Translations under genes and position numbers: made by a program
Notes under the pieces: generated by a model
Database searches by the model: none
Told to the model about the DNA's origin: nothing
What the model saw: the letters and a program-made list of their open reading frames with translations, nothing else
Source: Thalassospira sp. HF15
Lineage (GTDB): Bacteria; Pseudomonadota; Alphaproteobacteria; Rhodospirillales; Thalassospiraceae
DNA: 34,136 bases
Assembly: GCF_011806525.1 (NCBI RefSeq)
Contig: NZ_JAAVKI010000012.1
Coordinates: 1-34,136 of the forward strand
Direction: 5' to 3'
Shown: one piece after another, positions 1 through 7,498 of the stretch
Layout: each line of letters opens with the position of its first letter
Numbering within the stretch: the first letter of the stretch is position 1

Positions 1-40
1 AAACCAGATGCCGCAGAACCTGCTGCGTCTGCTCCAGTAA
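1..40 (+). CDS. Flagellin, 3' end only (5' part lies outside the window)
   Basis: The first 40 bases read as the last twelve codons and the TAA stop of a flagellin. The tail NQMPQNLLRLLQ is the same as that of the complete flagellin ending at 1815, and the DNA differs at a single third-codon position (aac against aat). This is the conserved C-terminal D0 helix that packs into the filament core. It is followed directly by a strong terminator, so it is a separate transcription unit from the next flagellin. Only the C-terminus is visible, so total length and central domain are unknown. Confidence 0.85.
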   Translation, partial: NQMPQNLLRLLQ

Positions 41-64
41 TCTCGAAAGCAACTATGTCTTCAC

Positions 65-93
65 AAAGGGGCGGCCTTCGGGCCGCCCCTTTT
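65..93 (+). terminator. Rho-independent terminator of the upstream flagellin
   Basis: A perfect GC-rich stem (ggggcggcc / ggccgcccc, extended by A-T pairs at its base) closes on a TTCG tetraloop in the especially stable C(TTCG)G setting and runs into TTTT. It lies 25 bases after the stop codon of the partial flagellin. Confidence 0.92.
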
Positions 94-468
94 GCGTAGC
101 AACTGCTAACGTCAAGTTTCTGATCGCGCGTTTTACCGCATCATCAGTCAGGCAGAGATCAAGCCTAGATCTATACATCAGGATAATTGCCCCACCATCA
201 TTAGATCAAATGTTGCGGAGTCGGATTCGTTTACAAATCATTAACAGAGTTAGCAAGATCAAGACTTTGGCACATTCATAACCAACTGATTTTAATGTGA
301 AAATCTAGGATTCTTTTTTTACTGGACACAAATCTAACCTAAAAGTATATTTCGCCCTATCTGTATTACCTTTTTCATCCCTATGTGTGGGCTGAAAATT
401 CTCTGGCAAATGTGCCGGATCACGGACAACAAGATGTTGCCCAGAGCTATCCATGTAGGAGATGCGTT
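94..468 (+). other. Intergenic leader region of the second flagellin
   Basis: These 375 bases between two flagellin genes hold no convincing gene. The region is A/T-rich compared with its surroundings, especially 230-380. I found no sigma-54 -24/-12 element with the required 10-base spacing. The reading frame of the downstream flagellin stays open back to an ATG at 385, but that ATG has no ribosome-binding site and the 28 extra residues do not look like a flagellin N-terminus. The real start is therefore at 469 and the stretch before it is untranslated leader. Confidence 0.7.
335..361 (+). promoter_or_regulatory. Possible sigma-28-like promoter for flagellin (weak)
   Basis: TAAC, 15 bases, then GCCCTATC resembles the flagellar sigma-28 pattern (TAAA, 15 bases, GCCGATAA) in its -35 and in the first bases of its -10, but the rest of the -10 does not match. 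It lies about 108 bases before the flagellin start. I list it because no better promoter is visible in the region. It may be chance. Confidence 0.2.
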
Positions 469-1815
469 ATGGCTCTTAACATTATATCGAACTATGCTGC
501 GAATGTAGCGCACCGCAACCTGTCAGCTTCTGATGAAATGGCCACACGGTCGCTTTCGAAGCTTTCTTCGGGTACGCGTGTCGTTTCTGCACGTGATGAT
601 GCTGCTTCCATGGCCATTGGTGCGCGCCTGAATGCCACAACTGAGGCCCTCAAAACAGCTTCTGTAAACGTTGGTCAGGCCAACTCGATGCTCCAGATCG
701 CAGATGGCGGCATGGCAACAATCGATAATATCCTGGTCCGTATGAAAACGCTTTCGGTTCAGGCCTCCTCGGGCAACCTTTCCGACACTGAACGTGGCTT
801 CCTCAATGATGAATTCGTGCAGTTGCGCGAAGAAATTGATCGGATTGCCTCTTCGACCAACTTCAACGGCATTCAGTTGCTCGGTGATGGTGGCGATGTT
901 GCGATTGAATTCGGCGACCTTGCTGCCGCCGGCTCTGGTGAAGCTCTTGTTCCGGTGAACGGTTTCGACAACTTTGCCATCACCGACAACAACTACTGGG
1001 CAACTGACACCAACACCAACACTGTTACCGATAACAGTTTTGAAGTGAACATCAATTATGGCGCAGGCGATCAGGTCATCATGACAGTCACCAGCACCAT
1101 TGATGGCGCTGCTGACCGCACCCAGTCGATTGATATCACCGATTACCGCACCGGTGGAACAACCGCAATTAGCGCTGGCGACAACGCCACATTGAATTTC
1201 GATGAACTTGGCTTGACCTTCACGGTCAACACCAACTTCTCGGCTTCGGTTGCTACCATCCGCGGTGACAACACCGGCGCATCCGACTTCGGTACTGCCA
1301 CTGACTTTAATGGCAGCGGCCTTAACTCCGCGACCGGTAACATTGTCACCATGGCTGCCGACAATGGGCAGACATTGCAAAACTCGATCAACTTCCAAGT
1401 TGGCGCAGGCAACACCGCGAATGATCGATTGGCGATCACTTTGAATGCCGTCGACTCAGATACGCTTGGCGCTGGCGCGCTGGGAACCCAAACCTCACTG
1501 CTCGATCTGGGATCGAATGCAATCGGTACAGCAGGCAATGCCCAGTCTGCTGTTGAAGTTGTGACCCGCGCAATTGATGATCTGCAGCGGGCCCGTGCCG
1601 GCGTTGGCACCTATCAGAACCGCCTGGACTTTGCTGGCCAGAACCTTGCGACAACGCAGGAAAACACTGAATCAGCGCGTTCGACCCTGCTTGACCTGGA
1701 CGTGGCCTCAGAAATGACCGCCTTCACGTCCAAGCAGATTTTGGTTCAGTCGGGTGTCGCCATGCTGGCACAGGCTAATCAGATGCCGCAGAACCTGCTG
1801 CGTCTGCTCCAGTAA
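469..1815 (+). CDS. Flagellin (filament subunit), 448 aa
   Basis: Structural subunit of the flagellar filament, secreted through the flagellar export gate and polymerised under the FliD cap. The N-terminal D0/D1 part (about residues 1-140, starting MALNIISNYAANVAHRNL) and the C-terminal D1/D0 part (about 355-448, with SAVEVVTRAIDDLQRARAG and the end NLLRLLQ) are typical flagellin. The middle 200 residues are a variable Asn/Thr/Gly/Asp-rich surface domain. The ATG at 469 is chosen because AGGAG at 457-461 is spaced 7 bases before it and it gives the canonical N-terminus. It is the second flagellin in tandem; the preceding gene ends at 40. In the segment matching the TLR5-binding stretch of enteric flagellins it reads VRMKTLSVQ rather than QRVRELAVQ. 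Identification is certain; the paralogue number is not. Confidence 0.97.
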   Translation: MALNIISNYAANVAHRNLSASDEMATRSLSKLSSGTRVVSARDDAASMAIGARLNATTEALKTASVNVGQANSMLQIADGGMATIDNILVRMKTLSVQASSGNLSDTERGFLNDEFVQLREEIDRIASSTNFNGIQLLGDGGDVAIEFGDLAAAGSGEALVPVNGFDNFAITDNNYWATDTNTNTVTDNSFEVNINYGAGDQVIMTVTSTIDGAADRTQSIDITDYRTGGTTAISAGDNATLNFDELGLTFTVNTNFSASVATIRGDNTGASDFGTATDFNGSGLNSATGNIVTMAADNGQTLQNSINFQVGAGNTANDRLAITLNAVDSDTLGAGALGTQTSLLDLGSNAIGTAGNAQSAVEVVTRAIDDLQRARAGVGTYQNRLDFAGQNLATTQENTESARSTLLDLDVASEMTAFTSKQILVQSGVAMLAQANQMPQNLLRLLQ

Positions 1816-1830
1816 CTTAACTTTGGTCCC

Positions 1831-1853
1831 CGGGTACCGGTGATTGGCACCCG
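1831..1853 (+). promoter_or_regulatory. Hairpin after the flagellin stop (possible processing or attenuation element)
   Basis: CGGGT (1831-1835) pairs with ACCCG (1849-1853), and CC (1837-1838) pairs with GG (1846-1847) around one mismatch. It is not followed by a T run, so it is unlikely to be a full terminator. It lies 15 bases after the flagellin stop and could protect the 3' end of the flagellin message. Confidence 0.45.
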
Positions 1854-1867
1854 TCATTTGCAAGTTT

Positions 1868-1887
1868 CATCCTGCTGTTACAGGATG
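1868..1887 (+). promoter_or_regulatory. Perfect 7-bp hairpin just upstream of the flaG ribosome-binding site
   Basis: CATCCTG (1868-1874), loop CTGTTA, then CAGGATG (1881-1887). The stem ends nine bases before the flaG Shine-Dalgarno AAGGAG (1896-1901). Only three T residues follow at 1893-1895, so at most partial termination is expected. It is a candidate for setting the flagellin to FlaG expression ratio. Confidence 0.5.
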
Positions 1888-1908
1888 GCGGCTTTAAGGA
1901 GCTGAAAA

Positions 1909-2274
1909 ATGGAAGTCGTGCAAAACTACAGTGCGCCAAGCAGTCCGGGTAGTAGCACCCAAGCTGCGTCGGCTGCACCAGCAGTCGCGTCAGCGAGAGC
2001 TGACACGGAATCTGCATCCGTAAAACCGGAAACAAAAACTTCGGCGGTTCCGCAGAAGATGCAGGATGCACTGGCGAGCCTTGACTTGCCTGACCTTGCG
2101 GACGGATCGGCACGCGTTGAACTGAACTTCAATCAGGATACCGGTCGTGTTGTCGCGAAAGTAACTGATCGTGTCAGCGGCGATGTTTTGCGCGAACTGC
2201 CATCAAAAGAACTGCAACAGCTATTCTCGCAGATGCGAGAGTACTTGGGCAGCTTTGTCGACGAAGAGATTTAA
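1909..2274 (+). CDS. flaG: FlaG family flagellar protein, 121 aa
   Basis: Small FlaG-family protein, encoded next to flagellin and fliD in many bacteria and implicated in filament length or stability. Residues 1-50 are Ser/Ala/Thr-rich and probably disordered. Residues 60-121 carry the family domain, with the hallmarks ELNFNQDTGRVVAKVTDR and VLRELPSKELQQLFSQM. AAGGAG at 1896-1901 with 7-base spacing fixes the ATG. No promoter with correct spacing is visible in the 93-base gap after flagellin, so read-through from the flagellin gene is likely, perhaps tempered by the two hairpins there. fliD follows but has its own sigma-54 promoter. Confidence 0.9.
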   Translation: MEVVQNYSAPSSPGSSTQAASAAPAVASARADTESASVKPETKTSAVPQKMQDALASLDLPDLADGSARVELNFNQDTGRVVAKVTDRVSGDVLRELPSKELQQLFSQMREYLGSFVDEEI

Positions 2275-2294
2275 CACAGCGAGTGGGAGCATAA

Positions 2295-2310
2295 AGGCAC
2301 GGTTGTTGCA
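2295..2310 (+). promoter_or_regulatory. Sigma-54 (RpoN) promoter for fliD
   Basis: AGGCACGGTTGTTGCA: the invariant GG (2296-2297) and GC (2308-2309) are exactly 10 bases apart, inside near-consensus GGCACG and TTGCA. Transcription would begin near 2321, giving a leader of about 56 bases before fliD. The sigma-54 activator FlbD is encoded in this same window. Confidence 0.82.
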
Positions 2311-2376
2311 TGCTAATTTGACAAAACACGTCGGTTGCAGGCAAAATCCGCCGGGTGCACCCAAGGAGCTAAACCA

Positions 2377-4143
2377 ATGAGCGGCTTGAATTTAAATAAC
2401 ATCTATGTTGGCGATAATGGTCGCGTCCAGTTGTCTGGCGGCTCGTCCAACATCGATTTCGTCGACACCGTTGACCAGATGATTGCTGCCCGTCGTATTC
2501 CTGCTGACAACCTCGAAAGACGGGTAGAAGCAAACGACGAGAAAATTGCTGCGCTTAAAGAGCTGCAGACGCTTGTTGGAACACTCAAGGACTCGATGGC
2601 CAACCTTTACGGTGCAACGAGCTTTGATAACTCGCGCAACATCTTTGAGTCGAAGCAGATCTTTGCTTCCTCGGATGGCACCGCTGCCGCCTCGCTCATG
2701 GGGGTTACGGCAAGTAATGCGGCTGAAACCGGCAGCTATACGTTTGAAATCAACCAGGTCGCCAGCAGACACAAGCTATCAAGTAATACCCAGCCCGTCG
2801 CGGCAAGCGCTGACATTACCGGGATCACAGGAACCGGCACATTCACGGTAACCGGTGGCACCGGTAGTTCTACTGTGACCGTCGCGGCCGGAGACACGCT
2901 TCAGGATATTCGCGACAAGATCAACAACATCGCGGACTCTACCGGTGTTCAGGCATCGGTGGTCAAGGTTTCTGACACTGAAAGCACGCTGATCCTCACC
3001 TCGACCGAAGAAGGTGAGGACAATCGTATGTCCTTTAGCGATGACACGGGTAATGTTCTTCAGAATCTTAATATCTTGGACGGTGTCGGGGCCATCGTTG
3101 GTGCCAACGTCATCGACGTTGGCAACAATGCCGAGATGGAGCTCGACGGGATCCCGGTTACCCGTGGATCAAATGAATTTTCTGATCTGATTGATGGTCT
3201 TAACATCAGTCTTTATGACGCGGAACCTGGCACTTTAATCACGATCGACATTGAGCAAGACCTCAATCAGGCGAAAACCGCCATTCTTGATTTTGTTGAT
3301 GCGTACAATGCCGTTCAGACATTCATCAACGAGAAAACCTTTGTTGATCCGACTACCGGTGAAGCATCCGAAGATGCGGTGCTGCTTGGGAATACGTCGG
3401 TCAAAGGCATCGAATCTGGCCTTCAGCAAATTGCAGGCTCCTTTGCAAACGGTGTAACCGACAGACCCGATAAGGACGATTATTCGGTATTGGCCGAGAT
3501 CGGTCTGGGCTTTGTCGCTTACGGTGCCAACGAAGATCCGTTAAAGAGCAAAACCATCGAACTTGATGAAACGGCACTCAACGAAGCCCTGCTCAATGAG
3601 CCGGACGAAGTCATGGAGCTTTTCCTGTTCCGCGGGAAGTCGGACAATTCTGATGTCACCATGACCGGTTTTGATGGCAAAACCAATGCGGCGACCTATG
3701 AGTTTAACATTGATGCCTCGGGCGGGGTGATCAACAGTGTCACCTATGACATTACAGTTGATGGTGTCACCACAACCGGTAAGAACGCTGTTGTATCTGG
3801 CAATAGCATCCGGACTGCAGACGGTTTGCGCCTGTTCTATGGCGGTGATGCAAATGCTGCTGATACCGCGACTGTGACCACCAGTGTTGGTATCGGCGCG
3901 CAATTCTACTTCGAACTGGACTCAATTCTGGACGAAGAAGAAGGCACTTTGACCCAGGCCATCTCCGAACTGGAGACCCAAAGCGCTTCGCATGAAGAAA
4001 AAGTTGAACGGATTGATGAACGCCTCGCCAGACAGCGAGAAGTTCTTATGGATCAGTTCATTGCGATGGAATCGGCCCTGGCCCGTATGAAGAGCATTCA
4101 GAGCTCTCTTGACGAACTGATGGCTGCGGGCAAAGATGGTTAA
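2377..4143 (+). CDS. fliD: Flagellar filament cap protein FliD (HAP2), 588 aa
   Basis: Forms the oligomeric cap at the filament tip that folds incoming flagellin. The N-terminal FliD domain (about 15-115) includes DFVDTVDQMIAARRIPADNLERR, a predicted coil. A flagellin-IN type repeat follows near residues 170-200 (VAAGDTLQDIRDKINNIAD). The C-terminal FliD domain ends in a long coiled coil (about 525-588). The frame is open upstream to 2335, but the ATG at 2377 has AAGGAG at 2363-2368 with 8-base spacing and lies after the sigma-54 promoter, so it is the start. Length is in the usual range for FliD with an inserted middle domain. fliS follows after 83 bases, probably in the same transcript. Confidence 0.95.
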   Translation: MSGLNLNNIYVGDNGRVQLSGGSSNIDFVDTVDQMIAARRIPADNLERRVEANDEKIAALKELQTLVGTLKDSMANLYGATSFDNSRNIFESKQIFASSDGTAAASLMGVTASNAAETGSYTFEINQVASRHKLSSNTQPVAASADITGITGTGTFTVTGGTGSSTVTVAAGDTLQDIRDKINNIADSTGVQASVVKVSDTESTLILTSTEEGEDNRMSFSDDTGNVLQNLNILDGVGAIVGANVIDVGNNAEMELDGIPVTRGSNEFSDLIDGLNISLYDAEPGTLITIDIEQDLNQAKTAILDFVDAYNAVQTFINEKTFVDPTTGEASEDAVLLGNTSVKGIESGLQQIAGSFANGVTDRPDKDDYSVLAEIGLGFVAYGANEDPLKSKTIELDETALNEALLNEPDEVMELFLFRGKSDNSDVTMTGFDGKTNAATYEFNIDASGGVINSVTYDITVDGVTTTGKNAVVSGNSIRTADGLRLFYGGDANAADTATVTTSVGIGAQFYFELDSILDEEEGTLTQAISELETQSASHEEKVERIDERLARQREVLMDQFIAMESALARMKSIQSSLDELMAAGKDG

Positions 4144-4226
4144 TGGCCGCTGGAAAAGATAATAGTTAACTTTTCTCTGTCAAACATGCACACTGGACAC
4201 ACGCTTAGCATACCGAGGAGTGTCGC

Positions 4227-4739
4227 ATGAACGAACACGCCGCCCATACATACAAGCAACAACAGGTCAACACAGCAACGCCGGCAAAGATGGTGTTCAT
4301 GCTGTTTGAGAAGACCTTGTCACGCTTGCAGGAAGCGCAAAACGCGATTGAGCGCAATGATATTCAGGGTCGTTGCAATGCGAACTGCAGTGCGCAGGAG
4401 TTGATTGCCCACTTGGCAAACACGCTGGATATGGAGCAAGGTGGCGAAATCGCCGCGAACCTCGAACGCCTCTATACCCACTGCATGCTTCGTTTGATGG
4501 ATGTAGATCGCAAGAATGATCCCAATGCCGCAGCAGAAGTGATTAAACTTCTCACCCCGCTTCGGGATTCCTGGGCAGAGCTTTCCGAGAAAAGTGAAGG
4601 CGAGTTGCGTCAGGCGGTAATGACCGCGCAACAGGATCGCCCGGCACTGACAAATGAAGCTGTAGAAAAACCGGCAAGCACAACGGACGACAGCGAAAAT
4701 CCGGCGCCAGCCAAGTCGGGTCTGTCGATTTCAGCCTAA
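4227..4739 (+). CDS. fliS: Flagellin export chaperone FliS, 170 aa
   Basis: Cytoplasmic helical-bundle chaperone that binds the C-terminus of flagellin, stopping early polymerisation and delivering it to FlhA. Residues 1-125 carry the family signature: a start rich in Tyr/Gln (HTYKQQQVNTATPAKMVFML), a helix with Leu/Glu heptads, and the segment LYTHCMLRLMDVDRKND. The family is usually about 125-140 residues. Here 40 extra residues, Ala/Pro/Thr/Ser-rich, form a probably disordered tail. GAGGAG at 4215-4220 precedes the ATG by 6 bases. It is the last gene of the fliD unit, closed by the terminator at 4771. Confidence 0.92.
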   Translation: MNEHAAHTYKQQQVNTATPAKMVFMLFEKTLSRLQEAQNAIERNDIQGRCNANCSAQELIAHLANTLDMEQGGEIAANLERLYTHCMLRLMDVDRKNDPNAAAEVIKLLTPLRDSWAELSEKSEGELRQAVMTAQQDRPALTNEAVEKPASTTDDSENPAPAKSGLSISA

Positions 4740-4770
4740 GCCAGGGCGCATCAATTATCTTACCGACCTC

Positions 4771-4803
4771 AAAAAGGCCTTCGATTTAGTCGAAGGCCTT
4801 TTT
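4771..4803 (+). terminator. Strong terminator after fliS
   Basis: A perfect 13-bp stem, AAAAAGGCCTTCG (4771-4783) and CGAAGGCCTTTTT (4791-4803), with loop ATTTAGT. The A tract on the left makes it work in both directions. It separates the filament unit from the hook unit. Confidence 0.93.
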
Positions 4804-4954
4804 GCTTTCACGACCTGTTCCACTCTGACCTCGAACAACCACTGGATCAATTTTGCCCTGTATCTGGCAGTCTGGTCTTGCGGCAAAATATGCCTTCAGC
4901 CCTCAGGACGTTCTAAGGTGCTGAAAATATTTAGAAAACATTAACCAACAAAAC

Positions 4955-4970
4955 TGGCCCACCACTTGCA
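4955..4970 (+). promoter_or_regulatory. Sigma-54 (RpoN) promoter for fliK-flgD-flgE
   Basis: TGGCCCACCACTTGCA: GG at 4956-4957 and GC at 4968-4969 are exactly 10 bases apart, with TGGC and TTGCA consensus blocks. The predicted start near 4981 leaves a leader of about 25 bases carrying the AAGGA ribosome site of fliK. Confidence 0.82.
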
Positions 4971-5005
4971 CATGTTCTGACACTGCTTCCATAAGGACCA
5001 AGGTC

Positions 5006-6652
5006 ATGAACAGCTCTGCGATTACAAATAGCGTGATGCCAACTGTCGCCGTCCCCGGCACAAACCCAAGCGAAAGCAAGGGATCGGGCTTTGGTGATGT
5101 CATGGCATCGATCACAGACAAATGGTCTGAGCACAGCCATCAGGTCAAATACGACGCGGCAAAATCTGCCCAGAACGATATTGATGAACGCCGCGCAGAG
5201 ATGGACGCGCGTTCGTCATCGCGTGACGAACGCCATATTGACGAAGCACATAATGATGACCGCCGGGACGACGAACCGGTCCGCGCTTCACGTGAAGACC
5301 ATGAAGATCACGCCAATATTGACGACCAAAAGTCTGATGAGCCGCGTGACGCCGACGCAAACCGCCCTGACGACGACGGAGCTTCGGACGACACACAGCA
5401 CGCTGACAGCGGCAATGATGATCGTGGCGAAGGCGATACCTCTGATCAGGCCAATGCATCCTCAGAAGAAAGCTCCAAGTCCACTGCTTCTGCGGATGAT
5501 ACCGGAACAGACGCGGACAATACCGAAACCATCGTGACAAATCCGGGCATGGTTGATCCGAACCATCCGGCACAGTCTGTTCCGCTTCCTGGTTCACCAG
5601 AAGCCATTGAACTCGCCAAGGCCAAAGCCGCCGAGGTGAAAGCGAATGCAGCTGGTGGCGCGACCACAGGTCAAAACGCGGCTCTGGCAAATGCGCAGAA
5701 TGGAACAACTAACCCGAACGGCGCCGCCGCGGCAGACAGCACAACAGACGGCTTGATGAACTCGACCGCCTTGTCCCAGCCCGCCGCTGCATCGTCGGCC
5801 AAAATGGCCATGAATGGTGCGGATGCAGGTACCGGTGACGAATTATCGTCCGACAAATTCCTGTCACGGGTCGTTGAGTCGATGAGCGGCGATGGCAAAG
5901 GCAAATCCGATGCAGCCGGTATCACCAATGCTGCAGCAAGCGGAAACGGGCAGACCACCAATGGAGCCCAACAGGCAACTGCAAACAACCCGGCACAAAC
6001 TGCCCAAGCCGCACAGCAGGCCATGGCAGCAGCAGCCAGCGCCCAAAACCCGCAAACTAATCCCGCTGCCCAGCAAGGCGCTGCCACAACCAGCGCGGTA
6101 ACAGCGACCGGCGGCACCGAAGCCGCGGTAACCGCAAACGGTCAGCCGGGCACCACCAACACCCTGCACCAGACCAACACAGGTGGACAGACCGCGCAAA
6201 CCGCGCGTCAGGCTCCATCGCAGCAAGTCCAGCAGCAAGTCGCTGTTTCGATCCGCAACGCTGCCAGCGAAGGGGTCGACAAGATTTCCGTTCAGTTGCG
6301 TCCTGAACATCTGGGCCGCGTCGATGTCAAAATGGAAATTGGTCAGGATGGCCGTATCCAGGGCGTTATCCAGGCAGATACACGCGAGACCCTCGACATG
6401 TTGCGTCAGGACTCCCGCGCACTGCAGCAGGCCCTGAAAGACGCCGGTCTGAATGCAGACAGTCAAAGCTTCACCTTCGAGCACAGAAATGAAGGTGGCC
6501 AGAGTCAGGAAGGCAACGGCCAATCTCGTATGACCGCCGAGCAGGGCAGCAGCCCCGATGAAGGCGATGTCATGAGTGGAACCGAACTCGCCGAACATGT
6601 CGCCATTGGCTATGGGATCAATCCCAACGGCCTTGTCGATATCCGGATTTAG
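5006..6652 (+). CDS. fliK: Flagellar hook-length control protein FliK, 548 aa
   Basis: Exported molecular ruler that measures hook length and, through its C-terminal domain, switches the export gate from rod/hook to filament substrates. Residues 1-60 are the likely export region. Residues 60-165 are extremely acidic and rich in Asp/Arg/His/Glu. Residues 165-410 are Ala/Gln/Thr/Asn-rich and probably unfolded. Residues about 410-500 form the conserved Flg_hook domain, with VSIRNAASEGVDKISVQLR, PEHLGRVDVKMEI and the helix TLDMLRQDSRALQQALKDAG. AAGGA at 4993-4997 fixes the ATG. First gene of the hook unit, followed after 21 bases by flgD. A second FliK-like gene lies at 19529. Confidence 0.93.
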   Translation: MNSSAITNSVMPTVAVPGTNPSESKGSGFGDVMASITDKWSEHSHQVKYDAAKSAQNDIDERRAEMDARSSSRDERHIDEAHNDDRRDDEPVRASREDHEDHANIDDQKSDEPRDADANRPDDDGASDDTQHADSGNDDRGEGDTSDQANASSEESSKSTASADDTGTDADNTETIVTNPGMVDPNHPAQSVPLPGSPEAIELAKAKAAEVKANAAGGATTGQNAALANAQNGTTNPNGAAAADSTTDGLMNSTALSQPAAASSAKMAMNGADAGTGDELSSDKFLSRVVESMSGDGKGKSDAAGITNAAASGNGQTTNGAQQATANNPAQTAQAAQQAMAAAASAQNPQTNPAAQQGAATTSAVTATGGTEAAVTANGQPGTTNTLHQTNTGGQTAQTARQAPSQQVQQQVAVSIRNAASEGVDKISVQLRPEHLGRVDVKMEIGQDGRIQGVIQADTRETLDMLRQDSRALQQALKDAGLNADSQSFTFEHRNEGGQSQEGNGQSRMTAEQGSSPDEGDVMSGTELAEHVAIGYGINPNGLVDIRI

Positions 6653-6673
6653 AAAAGGTAGAGGGACAATCCC

Positions 6674-7450
6674 ATGACCATTTCATCCCTGACAAATGTC
6701 GGATTATCGCAATCAGACACCAATGCGTCTTCGAGGAACTCTGCCAATCAGCTGGCACAGAACTTTGACACGTTTCTGACCCTGCTGACGACACAGCTCA
6801 GAAACCAGGACCCGACCTCGCCGATGGAAAGTGACAAATTCACTGACCAATTGAGCCAGTTCGCCCAGGTTGAGCAAGGCATTCAGAGCAACAAGAACCT
6901 CGAAGACCTGCTTGCCATGCAGGGACAGCAGCGTCAGCTTTCTGCACTGTCTTACGTCGGTGCCGAGATCGAGGCGGTTGGCGATACAAACTGGCGTGAA
7001 GAGGGCGAAAGCCTCACCTACAAATACAACGTTGCGCCTGAAGTTCCGCGTCTGCAGCTGCAGATTCAGGATCAAAACGGCAAAACGATCTACTCCGAAG
7101 AACTCACCGATGTTTCCGGCCTCCAGACCTTTACCTGGGACGGCAAGAACAACAACGGTGTGGAACAGGATCCCGGTGCTTATACGCTCGTGGTCAGCCC
7201 GATGGCAGCCAACGGCGATAACTTCCTCGATGAAGACGGTGATCCGGCATCTGTGGCAATCGGTATCGTCGGCACGGTTGATAGTGTCGATATTGATGAC
7301 AGCGACATCTACCTGCGTATGGGCGATGTCTCTGTACCGTTCTCGACACTCACCAACGTGAAGTTGGGTGCGAATAGCACAGATACCACCAACGACAACA
7401 CAGATACCGGAGATAATTCCGGGACTGAAGAGCAGGAAGAAGCCGCCTAG
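6674..7450 (+). CDS. flgD: Flagellar hook assembly (hook cap) protein FlgD, 258 aa
   Basis: Scaffold that caps the growing hook and guides FlgE polymerisation; it is lost when the hook is done. The N-terminal domain (about 25-95) has the family core NFDTFLTLLTTQLRNQDPTS followed by PMESDKFTDQLSQFAQVEQG. The C-terminal half contains the FlgD Ig-like/Tudor part, including TFTWDGKNNNG and PGAYTLVVSPMAANGD. The tail is acidic (Thr/Asn/Asp/Glu). GAGG at 6661-6664 precedes the ATG. It is immediately between fliK and flgE, the usual order in alphaproteobacteria. Confidence 0.95.
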   Translation: MTISSLTNVGLSQSDTNASSRNSANQLAQNFDTFLTLLTTQLRNQDPTSPMESDKFTDQLSQFAQVEQGIQSNKNLEDLLAMQGQQRQLSALSYVGAEIEAVGDTNWREEGESLTYKYNVAPEVPRLQLQIQDQNGKTIYSEELTDVSGLQTFTWDGKNNNGVEQDPGAYTLVVSPMAANGDNFLDEDGDPASVAIGIVGTVDSVDIDDSDIYLRMGDVSVPFSTLTNVKLGANSTDTTNDNTDTGDNSGTEEQEEAA

Positions 7451-7498
7451 GGCATTCATCCGGATTTGATCAACACCCTGTGAAACAGGAGAAGAAAA

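Noticed and set aside
268..282. TGGCAC resembling a sigma-54 -24 element before flagellin
   Set aside because: The base pair 10 positions after GG is AC, not GC, and no TTGC block follows.
385..468. Longer flagellin starting at the ATG at 385
   Set aside because: No ribosome site, and the added 28 residues do not resemble a flagellin N-terminus, which begins exactly at 469.
523..1398. 291-codon minus-strand open frame inside flagellin
   Set aside because: Shadow of the flagellin gene, with no ribosome site and unlikely cysteine- and valine-rich composition.
1845..1861. TTGGCAC and TTTGC resembling a sigma-54 promoter before flaG
   Set aside because: The distance between GG and GC is 12 bases; sigma-54 needs 10.
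4194..4209. TGGACAC and TTAGC before fliS
   Set aside because: Spacing is 11 bases and the -12 block is poor; fliS is more likely read from the fliD promoter.
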